From Cohnella xylanilytica (GTDB taxonomy: Bacteria; Bacillota; Bacilli; Paenibacillales; Paenibacillaceae), in NCBI RefSeq assembly GCF_014212175.1, contig NZ_JACJVR010000098.1, positions 1 through 64,000 of the forward strand: a DNA stretch of 64,000 bases. The letters run 5' to 3'. The translations under genes and the position numbers were made by a program. The notes beneath the pieces were generated by a model, which saw only the letters and a program-made list of their open reading frames with translations, did no database searches and was not told the DNA's origin. Positions 43,978-51,296 of the stretch are shown piece by piece (the first letter of the stretch is position 1; every line of letters starts with the position of its first letter).

Positions 43978-45450
43978 TTAATCCGTTACGACGCCGTCCT
44001 GGCCGAATTCCTTGATCGCGGCGCTCTTGACCGCCTCGTACATGTCTTCGGGCTTGATCTCGTTCGCGAGCAGCGCCTGAAGCTTCGGAATGATGACTTC
44101 GTCCTCCAGCTTGATCGCCTTGGCGCCGAGCTCCGTCGGAATGTCGGGGCGGGCCGGGGCGGCGTGGGACAGAAGCACTTCGACGGCCGCTTGGTTGTCC
44201 GGGTTGCGGTTCACCGTCATGCTGGCGGCCGCTTCCTTGCCGGTCTTCGTGATGTGGGCGACGAACAGCTCGTTGTTGGTCTGGGCCGCGATCTTGCCGC
44301 TGGCGAGGAAGTAGGCCGCCTTGACGACGTTCGCCTTATGCTCGGCGGTCGGCTCCTTCTTGCCGCGGAACGTGACGTAGCCGTCCACCGCCGGCGTCGA
44401 TACGGCCGGCTGGCCGAGGAACGAAGGCACGGGCAGGACGATGTAGTCGGCCTTGATGCTGCCTTCCACGGCGCTTCCGTCGTTGGCGTCGATCTTCGAG
44501 TTGTTCTTGTTCGCGGAGTTCTCGAACGTCGCCAGCCCCTTGCCGGTGATCATCGTCTGGCCGGTCAGGAACATGTTCCAGCGCTTGCCCGCGTCGATGG
44601 AGCTCAGCTCCTTCGGCATCGAGCCGTCGTCGATCAGCTGGCGCACGTCCTTCAGCACTTCCAGGTAGTTCTTGCTCGTATAAGCGTATTTAAGGTCCTT
44701 CGTGAACGCCGACGGCATGCCCGCGTTCTTGACGAGGATGTTCAGGTAATCCTTGGACGCGACGCCGGCGGTGGCGAAGACGAACCCGTACCGCTTCGTC
44801 TTGTCGCCTTCCTTGACGACGCCCTTCTTGATCGCCTCGCGGAACTCGTCGTAGGTCCAGCCGTTCTTCTGCACGTTCTTCCAGTCGATGCCGGCTTCCT
44901 CGAGGAACTGCTTGTTGCCGCCGATCGCGTGGATCTCCATGTAGGCCGGGAAGCCGTACAGACCTTTGCCGTTCTTCATATATTCCAGCGGGGCCGGCTC
45001 GTAGTCCGCGATCATCTCCGGCGTCGCCGTGTCGCTGATGTCCATCAGCATGCCCTGCTGCACGTACTTGGAGATGCCGTCGGAGCCGATGAAGGCGATG
45101 TCCGGCGGGCTGCCGGCGTTCACCTGGGTGTCGAGCTTCTGCGTCATGTCCTCCCAGCTGGCCGGCTCGATCTTGAGCGTCAGATTCGGATAGAGGGCGT
45201 TGAAGTCCTTCGCCATCTGCTCGAAGTTGTCCTGATACGTCGCGGAGACCGGAGGCAGCAGCGCCGTGATCGTGTCCTTGGCGCCGGATTCGCCGGAAGC
45301 GCCGGACGAAGCGGGCGCGCTCGCCGAACCGGAGGGGCTCGGGGACGCGTTCTTCTCGTTGTCGCCGCCTCCCGACGAACAGCCGGTCAATGCGGATACG
45401 GATAAGGTGAATGCCAGTACGGATGCCAGAGTAAGACGTTTCTTTGCCAT
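43978..45450 (-). CDS. ABC sugar transporter substrate-binding lipoprotein
   Basis: A 490-residue family 1 extracellular solute-binding protein. Lipobox SALTGC places the lipidated Cys at residue 24, followed by a Ser/Pro/Gly/Ala linker, then the binding fold (ITALLPPVSATYQDNFEQMAKDFNALYPNLTLKIEP). Start at ATG 45450 with GGGGAGG about 10 nt upstream; a TTG two codons earlier is possible. Gene order with murQ, anmK, nagZ and namZ predicts a ligand such as MurNAc, anhydroMurNAc, GlcNAc-MurNAc or a muropeptide; this is inference. Confidence 0.9.
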   Translation of the reverse strand: MAKKRLTLASVLAFTLSVSALTGCSSGGGDNEKNASPSPSGSASAPASSGASGESGAKDTITALLPPVSATYQDNFEQMAKDFNALYPNLTLKIEPASWEDMTQKLDTQVNAGSPPDIAFIGSDGISKYVQQGMLMDISDTATPEMIADYEPAPLEYMKNGKGLYGFPAYMEIHAIGGNKQFLEEAGIDWKNVQKNGWTYDEFREAIKKGVVKEGDKTKRYGFVFATAGVASKDYLNILVKNAGMPSAFTKDLKYAYTSKNYLEVLKDVRQLIDDGSMPKELSSIDAGKRWNMFLTGQTMITGKGLATFENSANKNNSKIDANDGSAVEGSIKADYIVLPVPSFLGQPAVSTPAVDGYVTFRGKKEPTAEHKANVVKAAYFLASGKIAAQTNNELFVAHITKTGKEAAASMTVNRNPDNQAAVEVLLSHAAPARPDIPTELGAKAIKLEDEVIIPKLQALLANEIKPEDMYEAVKSAAIKEFGQDGVVTD

Positions 45451-45622
45451 TGCCAATCATCCTCCCCTTTGATTGTCCATCTGCCACGGTCTTGCATCTT
45501 GCTTCTAGCAATCTTGCCCCTTGCTTCGTGCTTCAAGCTTCTTGCCCCTTGCCCCTTGCCCCTTGCTTCGCACTTCTTGCTTCGCGCTTCGCTTAGACGC
45601 GTATCCGGCGCGCTCCCGCCGA
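45451..45622. other. Pyrimidine-rich CTTGC micro-repeat region
   Basis: In the 172-bp gap between murQ and the binding-protein gene, about 45490-45595 is an imperfect run of short units such as CTTGCCCC, CTTGCTTC and CTTCTTGC. No promoter is clear. On the transcribed minus strand it is purine-rich (GCAAG, GGGGCAAG), resembling repeated weak ribosome sites. Confidence 0.6.
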
Positions 45623-46537
45623 TCAGACGGAGCCCGCGTAAGCGCGAATCGCCGCCTTCAGGTTGCCGTCATGCCGCGTAAGCGCTTCCTCGGCCGCCGA
45701 AGCTTCCAGCCCGGTCCGGATCATCAGAATCGCCAGCTTGGCGCTCATGGATGCCCGGTTCAAGTAGTCGGCCGCCTGTTCCTCGCCCACGCCCGTCGCG
45801 GCCTGGATAATTCGGACGGAGCGGTCGTACAGCTTGTTGTTGCTGGCCTTGAGATCGACCATCAGGTTGTCGTACGTCTTGCCGAGCTTCACCATCGTGC
45901 CCGTCGTCAGCATGTTGAGCACGAGCTTCTGGGCGGTGCCCGCCTTCAGCCGGGTGGAGCCCATGATCACTTCCGGGCCGACCACGGGGGCGATGCACAC
46001 ATCGCAAAATTCCGATAATTTCGAATTCTTGTTGTTCACGACCCCGATCGTCGCGGCCCCGAGCTCGGAAGCCCTTCGCAGCCCCGCGATGACGAACGCC
46101 GCGCTGCCGCTGGCGGAGATCCCGATGACGGCGTCCTTGTCCGTCACCCCGCACCGCTCGATTAAGGCGATCCCCTCCTCCTCGTCGTCTTCGTAGCCTT
46201 CGACGGCTACCCTTAGCGCGATGTCCCCGCCGGCGATGTGTCCTTGCACGAGCGACGGATCCACGCCGAAGGTGGGCGGGCATTCCGAGGCGTCGAGAAC
46301 GCCCAGCCGTCCCGAAGAGCCGGCCCCTATATAAAACATTCTTCCACCGTTCTTCAGCAGCCGGTGCAGAATGTCTACCGCCTTCACGATCTGGGGAATC
46401 TCGTCCGCCACCGCCGCCGGAACCTTGGCATCCTCGCGATTCAAGAGCCTCAGCATCTCCTCGGTCGTGCATTCGTCAATCATCCGCGTGTTCGGATTGA
46501 TCTCTTCCGTCACCAGTCCGGCGAGATATTCGTTCAT
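45623..46537 (-). CDS. murQ: N-acetylmuramic acid 6-phosphate etherase
   Basis: A 304-residue SIS-domain lyase. The MurQ signature MFYIGAGSSGRLGVLDASECPPTFG carries the catalytic Glu, and NNKNSKLSEFCDVCIAPVVGPEVIMGSTRLKAGTAQKLVLNMLTT is diagnostic. It cleaves the lactyl ether of MurNAc-6-P to give GlcNAc-6-P and D-lactate. GGAGAGAAGGGAAC precedes the ATG. It has its own promoter with an upstream operator (46627-46677). First gene of the importer and enzyme run; rpiR lies 658 bp further upstream on the same strand. Confidence 0.96.
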   Translation of the reverse strand: MNEYLAGLVTEEINPNTRMIDECTTEEMLRLLNREDAKVPAAVADEIPQIVKAVDILHRLLKNGGRMFYIGAGSSGRLGVLDASECPPTFGVDPSLVQGHIAGGDIALRVAVEGYEDDEEEGIALIERCGVTDKDAVIGISASGSAAFVIAGLRRASELGAATIGVVNNKNSKLSEFCDVCIAPVVGPEVIMGSTRLKAGTAQKLVLNMLTTGTMVKLGKTYDNLMVDLKASNNKLYDRSVRIIQAATGVGEEQAADYLNRASMSAKLAILMIRTGLEASAAEEALTRHDGNLKAAIRAYAGSV

Positions 46538-46626
46538 GTCGTTCCCTTCTCTCCTGCCAAGTTAGTTGTCGGTCGTGCACTCGTCTATCGCGGCCGCTGT
46601 GCAACGTCGTCTTGGTTGTTAGGTCC

Positions 46627-46677
46627 ATATTAAGGGGAGATCAACGGATCGTCAATACATTTTGAAATTTAATTTTA
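46627..46677 (-). promoter_or_regulatory. murQ promoter and putative RpiR operator
   Basis: Minus strand: TTGACG (46650-46655), 17-bp spacer, TAATAT (46627-46632), a good sigma-A promoter. Seven bp upstream of -35 is the AT-rich quasi-palindrome TGAAATTTAATTTTA (46663-46677, plus-strand reading). The same motif occupies the same place at the divergent GH4 promoter. Assignment to the RpiR regulator is inferred. Confidence 0.75.
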
Positions 46678-46899
46678 TTGTGAATATATTTTTTGGAGTA
46701 AACATTTATGAAAAGACAATAAAAAACATCGGCCGCTAGCTGACCGATGTTTGCGGTATTTCGCCCAAAACCGCCCCGCTCATATACGGACTTGCGGGCT
46801 CGGAATCGCTTATCTTTAGGGGGCGTGCAGCGCAGAGCTTCTTCATTCGCAGCCGGTTCCCGTACCGGTTAGGGGAGGGGGCGCTTAACGGCGGGACGG

Positions 46900-47085
46900 C
46901 TAACGAATCGAGGAGACGCTATTTTGCCCAAAATCGGGGATTTTCGTTTCTAACGAATCGTATAAACGCTATTTCGTGCCGGAAGCCCGTTTTTCCCCCG
47001 GATGGCCTTAAATAAGATCGCTGGAGTTCGTTAGAGCTTCAAAATATCGCTTATAACGCGAAATAGCGATTCCTGGGTTCGTTAG
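46900..47085. repeat. 186-bp four-module palindromic element R3
   Basis: Direct modules at 46900 and 46950 (50 bp apart; CTAACGAATCG, then ACGCTATTT) and inverted modules at 47010-47034 and 47061-47085 (AAATAGCGATTCC, then GTTCGTTAG). It lies in the 658-bp gap between rpiR and murQ, which holds no gene. Closest in sequence to R1. Confidence 0.88.
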
Positions 47086-47195
47086 AGAACGGGACCTATG
47101 AACCGGAACGATGCGATTCGGATCGAAACCCGTGAACTAGACTCCCGAAGCTAGCGAACGGGGCTCGCGGAAGCACGATAATGTCGCTTGCGAAC

Positions 47196-48059
47196 CTACT
47201 TGCGGTACTTGCCCGCCAGGACGTTGTGCGTCTTCGTCAGATGCTTCTTCACGTTCTTGTACTCCGCGCTGGCCACTCCGGCGAACAGCATGTCGACGAC
47301 GGTCAGCATCGCGATGCGCGACCCCATCGCCCCGCTCCGGAACGTCAGCTCCGGCGTCGAGATGCCGAGCACGATGTCCGACTTGTCGGCGAGCTCGCTC
47401 TTGTTGTATTTGGTGATGGCGATCGTCACGGCGCGATTCTTCTTCGCGATCTCCAGCGAATCGAGGATGTCCGCCGTGCTTCCGGAATTCGAGACGAAGA
47501 CGGCGACGTCCCCCTTCCCGAGCAGGGTCGCGGCGGTCAATTGGCTGTGGCCGTCCGTATAGGCGTGGCAGATCTTGTTGATGCGCGTGAACTTCTGCTC
47601 GGCGTCCCGGCACACGATCCCGGACGCGCCGACGCCGAACAGCACGAGGCGGTTGCAGGACCGGATCGCTTCCACGGCCCGGGCCACCTCCTTGCGGTCG
47701 ATGACGCTGAGCGTGTCCTCGATCGACTTGCTGTTGTTCAGCGCGATGTTCGCGATGATGACGGACAGGTCGTCTCCCGGACGAATGTCGGTGTATTGGT
47801 CGCGCTCCTCTTCCTCCATCGAGCCGAGCGACGCCGATATGCTGACGATGAAGCTGCGGTAGCCGCTGTAGCCCATCGTCTTGCAGAACCGGAGCACCGA
47901 GGCGTCGCTCGTCTTGCTCAGCTGCGCCAGGGCCTTGACCGAGAGGTGCGGCACCTCTTCCACGTTCGCCAGCACGTAGTCCGCCACCAGCTTCTCCACC
48001 GGAGTCAAGCTGTCCCTCATGTCCCGGATCTTGATCAGAATGTTGTTATGGATCGCCAT
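47196..48059 (-). CDS. RpiR family regulator (MurR/YbbH-like)
   Basis: A 287-residue regulator: N-terminal RpiR helix-turn-helix (LTPVEKLVADYVLANVEEVPHLSVKALAQLSKTSDASVLRFCKTMGYSGYRSF) and C-terminal SIS sugar-phosphate-binding domain (LVLFGVGASGIVCRDAEQKF; VFVSNSGSTADIL). In Enterobacteria MurR and in Bacillus YbbH, MurNAc-6-P is the effector or likely effector. It lies between the two transcription units it is expected to control. Start ATG at 48059. Confidence 0.9.
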   Translation of the reverse strand: MAIHNNILIKIRDMRDSLTPVEKLVADYVLANVEEVPHLSVKALAQLSKTSDASVLRFCKTMGYSGYRSFIVSISASLGSMEEEERDQYTDIRPGDDLSVIIANIALNNSKSIEDTLSVIDRKEVARAVEAIRSCNRLVLFGVGASGIVCRDAEQKFTRINKICHAYTDGHSQLTAATLLGKGDVAVFVSNSGSTADILDSLEIAKKNRAVTIAITKYNKSELADKSDIVLGISTPELTFRSGAMGSRIAMLTVVDMLFAGVASAEYKNVKKHLTKTHNVLAGKYRK

Positions 48060-48250
48060 CTCGTGCCCCTACTCGTCCTCGTATTTTATTCGCCTTCTCC
48101 GCGGATGACTGGTCTGAATAAGCCGTCTCTCTTAGCAAAATCACTTTAATCTTAAGCGCAATTCTCTGAAAACACAAGAAAGCTCTTGATAAATATTGGC
48201 AATCGAATCGCAAGAATATGATTATTTATTTTAAAACAATATTATCATCA

Positions 48251-48303
48251 TGAAATTTTATTTTGTAAATTTATTGTTACAATTTTGAAGCCCGTGCTAT
48301 AAT
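48251..48303 (+). promoter_or_regulatory. Promoter and operators of the GH4-kinase operon
   Basis: TTGTTA (48274-48279), 18-bp spacer, TATAAT (48298-48303) with a TG extended -10. Upstream, TGAAATTTTATTTTG (48251-48265) matches the murQ operator and sits 8 bp before -35. A second dyad TTGTAA-N8-TTACAA (48263-48282) overlaps -35. The 295-bp region 48060-48354 is markedly AT-rich compared with its surroundings and contains no gene. Confidence 0.78.
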
Positions 48304-48354
48304 GACGGCATCTGGAAGCGCAAGTCGCGCAATCGCGAGAGGTGGTTAAGACCG

Positions 48355-49656
48355 ATGAAGAAGCTGAAAATCGCGATCGTCGGCTCCGGCAGCACGTATA
48401 CCCCGGAGCTGATCGAAGGGATCATCAAACGGAAGGACGTTCTCCCTCTGACCGAGCTCGCGCTGATGGATATCGACCGGCGCAAGCTGGACATCGTCGG
48501 CGAGCTGGGCGCCCGGATGCTGAAGGCCGCCGGCCTGTCGTGCCGCGTCGTGCTGACGGAGAATCTGGACGAGGCGCTGGAGGGCGCCGACTTCGTGCTG
48601 GGGCAGATCCGCGTCGGCAAGCTGCCGGCCCGCGTGCTGGACGAGAAGATTCCGCTTCGCTACGGCCTTATCGGCCAGGAGACGTGCGGAATCGGCGGTT
48701 TTTTCAAGGCCATGCGGACCATCCCGGTCATGCTGGACATCGCGAAGCGGATGAAGGAGCTGTGCCCGGACGCTTGGCTGATCAACTTCTCCAACCCGGC
48801 CGGCATTCTCACGGAAGCGCTGCTGAACCACTCCGACGTGAAGATGCTCGGATTGTGCAACGTTCCGTACAACATGTTCCGCAGTATCCGGTCCTCTCTC
48901 GGCCTCGAGCGGGCGGAGATCACCTACGTCGGGCTTAACCATCTGAGCTGGATCACGGCGATCGAGCAGGACGGGAAGGATTACCTCCAGGGCGCTCTCG
49001 CGATGGGACTCAATAGCGAAGCGATGAAGAACATTCCGTCCAGCGGATTTAGCCGGGAGCTGATCCAGACGGTCGGCGCCATCCCGTCCTCTTATCTCGA
49101 ATACTATTATTTCAAGGAGAAGAAGCTGCGAATCCTTCGGGAGAGCGAGCTGTCCCGCGGGGAGAAGTGCATCCGGATCGAGGAGGAGCTGCTCGGCATC
49201 TACGCGGACTCCGAGCTTCACGTCAAGCCGGAGCTGCTGTCGTCCCGCGGCGGGGCCAACTATTCGGAGGTGGCGATCAGCCTGGTCGACGCCATCTACA
49301 ACGACAAGCAAGAGGTACACGTCGTCAACCTGCTGAACCGCGGGGCGCTGGAGTTCATGGAGGACACCGACGCCGTCGAGATCGGCGCCGTCATCGGCAA
49401 GGACGGGGCGAAGCCGATTGCGCTGCCCGGGTTTGCCAACCGGCATATCATCGACTACATGCGCATGGTCAAGGCCTACGAGCGCGAGACCGTCCAGGCG
49501 GCCGTCACCGGCAGCGAGGAAGCCGCCATGCGCGCGCTGATGATGAACCCGCTCGTCGGCGACTACGATACGGCGCTCGCCTGCTTCCGGGAGCTGAAGG
49601 AAGCCCACAAGGCGTATCTTCCCCAATTCTTCAAGGGCGAGACGAGCCCGGCATGA
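48355..49656 (+). CDS. GH4 family phospho-glycosidase (6-phospho-beta-glucosidase type)
   Basis: A 433-residue GH4 enzyme: NAD-binding KIAIVGSGSTYTPELIEGI, LINFSNPAGILTEAL, metal-binding Cys in LGLCNVPYN and His in VGLNHLSW. GH4 enzymes use NAD+ and Mn2+ to cleave 6-phosphorylated disaccharides through transient C3 oxidation. Normally a PTS supplies the phosphate, but here a BadF kinase is coupled directly (ATGA, 49653-49656). In this locus a 6-phospho-GlcNAc- or MurNAc-containing disaccharide is a plausible substrate. The ATG lies 13 nt after GAGAGGTGG. Confidence 0.9.
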   Translation: MKKLKIAIVGSGSTYTPELIEGIIKRKDVLPLTELALMDIDRRKLDIVGELGARMLKAAGLSCRVVLTENLDEALEGADFVLGQIRVGKLPARVLDEKIPLRYGLIGQETCGIGGFFKAMRTIPVMLDIAKRMKELCPDAWLINFSNPAGILTEALLNHSDVKMLGLCNVPYNMFRSIRSSLGLERAEITYVGLNHLSWITAIEQDGKDYLQGALAMGLNSEAMKNIPSSGFSRELIQTVGAIPSSYLEYYYFKEKKLRILRESELSRGEKCIRIEEELLGIYADSELHVKPELLSSRGGANYSEVAISLVDAIYNDKQEVHVVNLLNRGALEFMEDTDAVEIGAVIGKDGAKPIALPGFANRHIIDYMRMVKAYERETVQAAVTGSEEAAMRALMMNPLVGDYDTALACFRELKEAHKAYLPQFFKGETSPA

Positions 49657-50714
49657 CCGCGTCATCGGCGTCGTATGTCATCGGTGTCGACGGCGGCAAC
49701 AGCAAAACCGACTACCTTCTGTTCGACGCGGAGGGGAGCTTCGTCGACCATATCCGGTCCGGCACATGCAGCCATGAGCGGTTCCCGGACGGCTACGAGA
49801 GCGCGTATCGGATCATGGACGAGCAGATCCGGCGGCTGCTGGAGCGCAACGGGCTGTCGATGGAACAGGTGGCGGCCGGGGCGTTCGGCCTCGCCGGCGC
49901 CGACATCGCGTCCCAGAAGCGGAATCTGCGCCGGGTGGTCGAGCGGATCGGGTTCTCGCGGTACGCGGTGGACAACGACTCGTTCCTCGGCATCAAGGCC
50001 GGAAGCGAGCAAGGGTTCGGCATCTGCTCCGTGAACGGCTCCGGCACCGTGACCGGCGGCATCTCTCCTGGCGGAGCGAGGCTGCAGGTCGGCGGCGTCG
50101 GCAGCGATCTGTCCGGCGACGAAGCCGGAGGCTATTACTTGGCGAGAAGGACGCTTCGCGCCGTGTACGATTCGTTCTACCGGCTGGGCCCGGCCACAAG
50201 GCTGGCGGAACCCGTGATGCGGCTGCTCGGCGTTCCTTCGGAGGAGCTGTTCATCGACTTCGCGGTGGAGGGGCTGATCGAGCGGACGCTCCCGACGACC
50301 GAGCTCATCCGGCTGCTGCTGGCCGCCGCCGAAGCTGGCGACGCCGCGGCTCTCGGCATCGTCGACCACTCGGCCCGCCAGCTCGCGTTGTCCACGGTCG
50401 GCTGCCTGAACGGCCTCGACTTCGGCGACTCCGAGGTCGACGTCGTGCTGGCCGGCTCCGTCTGGGCCAAGGCGGAGAGCCCCGTGCTCGCGGATCTCTA
50501 CCGCAAGCACGTCGCTTCGCTGACCGGCCGGCGTTGCCGGTTCGTGACGCTGCGCGTGCCCCCGGCGACCGGCGCCGTGCTGTGGGCGCTCGAGCTCGCG
50601 CGCGGCCTGCCGGCGGACGCGGACTCGCCCCGCGGGGGCGCCGCTCCCGCTCGATTGCTGGACCCGGCGCTGCGCCGCCGGGTCATCCAGGCCGTCGAGC
50701 GGCTCGGTCTGTAA
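49653..50714 (+). CDS. BadF/BcrA-type sugar kinase, coupled to GH4
   Basis: A 353-residue ASKHA kinase: YVIGVDGGNSKTDYLLFD (phosphate-1), AFGLAGADIAS, GICSVNGSGTVTGGI (phosphate-2), VGGVGSDLSGDEAGGYYLARR. It is longer and clearly diverged from the kinase at 34998, so substrate division is expected. Overlap with GH4 suggests it phosphorylates the disaccharide before cleavage, or one of the released sugars. Ends with an Ala/Pro-rich segment; a strong terminator follows. Confidence 0.85.
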   Translation: MTASSASYVIGVDGGNSKTDYLLFDAEGSFVDHIRSGTCSHERFPDGYESAYRIMDEQIRRLLERNGLSMEQVAAGAFGLAGADIASQKRNLRRVVERIGFSRYAVDNDSFLGIKAGSEQGFGICSVNGSGTVTGGISPGGARLQVGGVGSDLSGDEAGGYYLARRTLRAVYDSFYRLGPATRLAEPVMRLLGVPSEELFIDFAVEGLIERTLPTTELIRLLLAAAEAGDAAALGIVDHSARQLALSTVGCLNGLDFGDSEVDVVLAGSVWAKAESPVLADLYRKHVASLTGRRCRFVTLRVPPATGAVLWALELARGLPADADSPRGGAAPARLLDPALRRRVIQAVERLGL

Positions 50715-50740
50715 GGCCCGCTTTGCCTATGGCCGTTTCA

Positions 50741-50772
50741 TTTTAAAGCCCATCCCCGGGGATGGGCTTTTC
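50741..50772 (+). terminator. Rho-independent terminator of GH4-kinase operon
   Basis: AAAGCCCATCCCC and GGGGATGGGCTTT (50745-50770) form a perfect 13-bp inverted repeat, flanked by T-rich sequence on both sides. Confidence 0.92.
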
Positions 50773-50795
50773 CTTTTGCACGCGCCCCGCAACCC

Positions 50796-50980
50796 CGCCA
50801 ATTTACCTCAGCCATTGAGTCACTTTCGCCCACTTCCCCGTTTTCCCGCCAATTTACCTCAGCCATTGAGTCACTTTCGCCCTCTCCCCCGTTTTCCCGC
50901 TAATTTACCTCAGCCATTGAGTCACTTTCGCCCTCTCCCCCCCGTTTTCCCGCTCAAGTGTCTCAGCCAATGGGACTAAC
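50796..50980. repeat. 51-bp tandem array A3 (three units plus partial)
   Basis: Units begin at 50796, 50847 and 50898 (51 bp each); a decayed fourth begins at 50951. Each runs CGCCAATTTACCTCAGCCA, then TTGAGTCACTTTCGCCC, then a C-rich tail. The remaining sequence up to the aldo/keto reductase (50981-51240) holds no gene that I can support. Confidence 0.93.
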
Positions 50981-51296
50981 GTGGAGACTGAGAGGAGAGG
51001 ATGAGGCGAAGTTACTGATAAAAAGGCACTAACGGAAGACGGTAAGCCGGGGCTGTCGCGGGGTTGCTGATTTAGAAGGCAATAAAAGGCCGCCCTAATC
51101 GAGAATCCCTTTTCCCGCAGCCTCGGCAAGTCGGATTCTTCCACTCGCTCCCCCGCCGAAGCGTATAACCACTCTCCAATCCCATCCCCAAGATCGCCGC
51201 TTGCCGGTCCTCGCCCTCCCATCCTCCTTCCCGAACTGCGCTATAATAGGATTCGAACGCATGTCCACCCTAGCCAAGAGGAGGAGATTCGCCATC

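Noticed and set aside
50776..50979. Small Pro/Leu-rich protein encoded by array A3
   Set aside because: Same reason as for A1; frame is open only because of the period.
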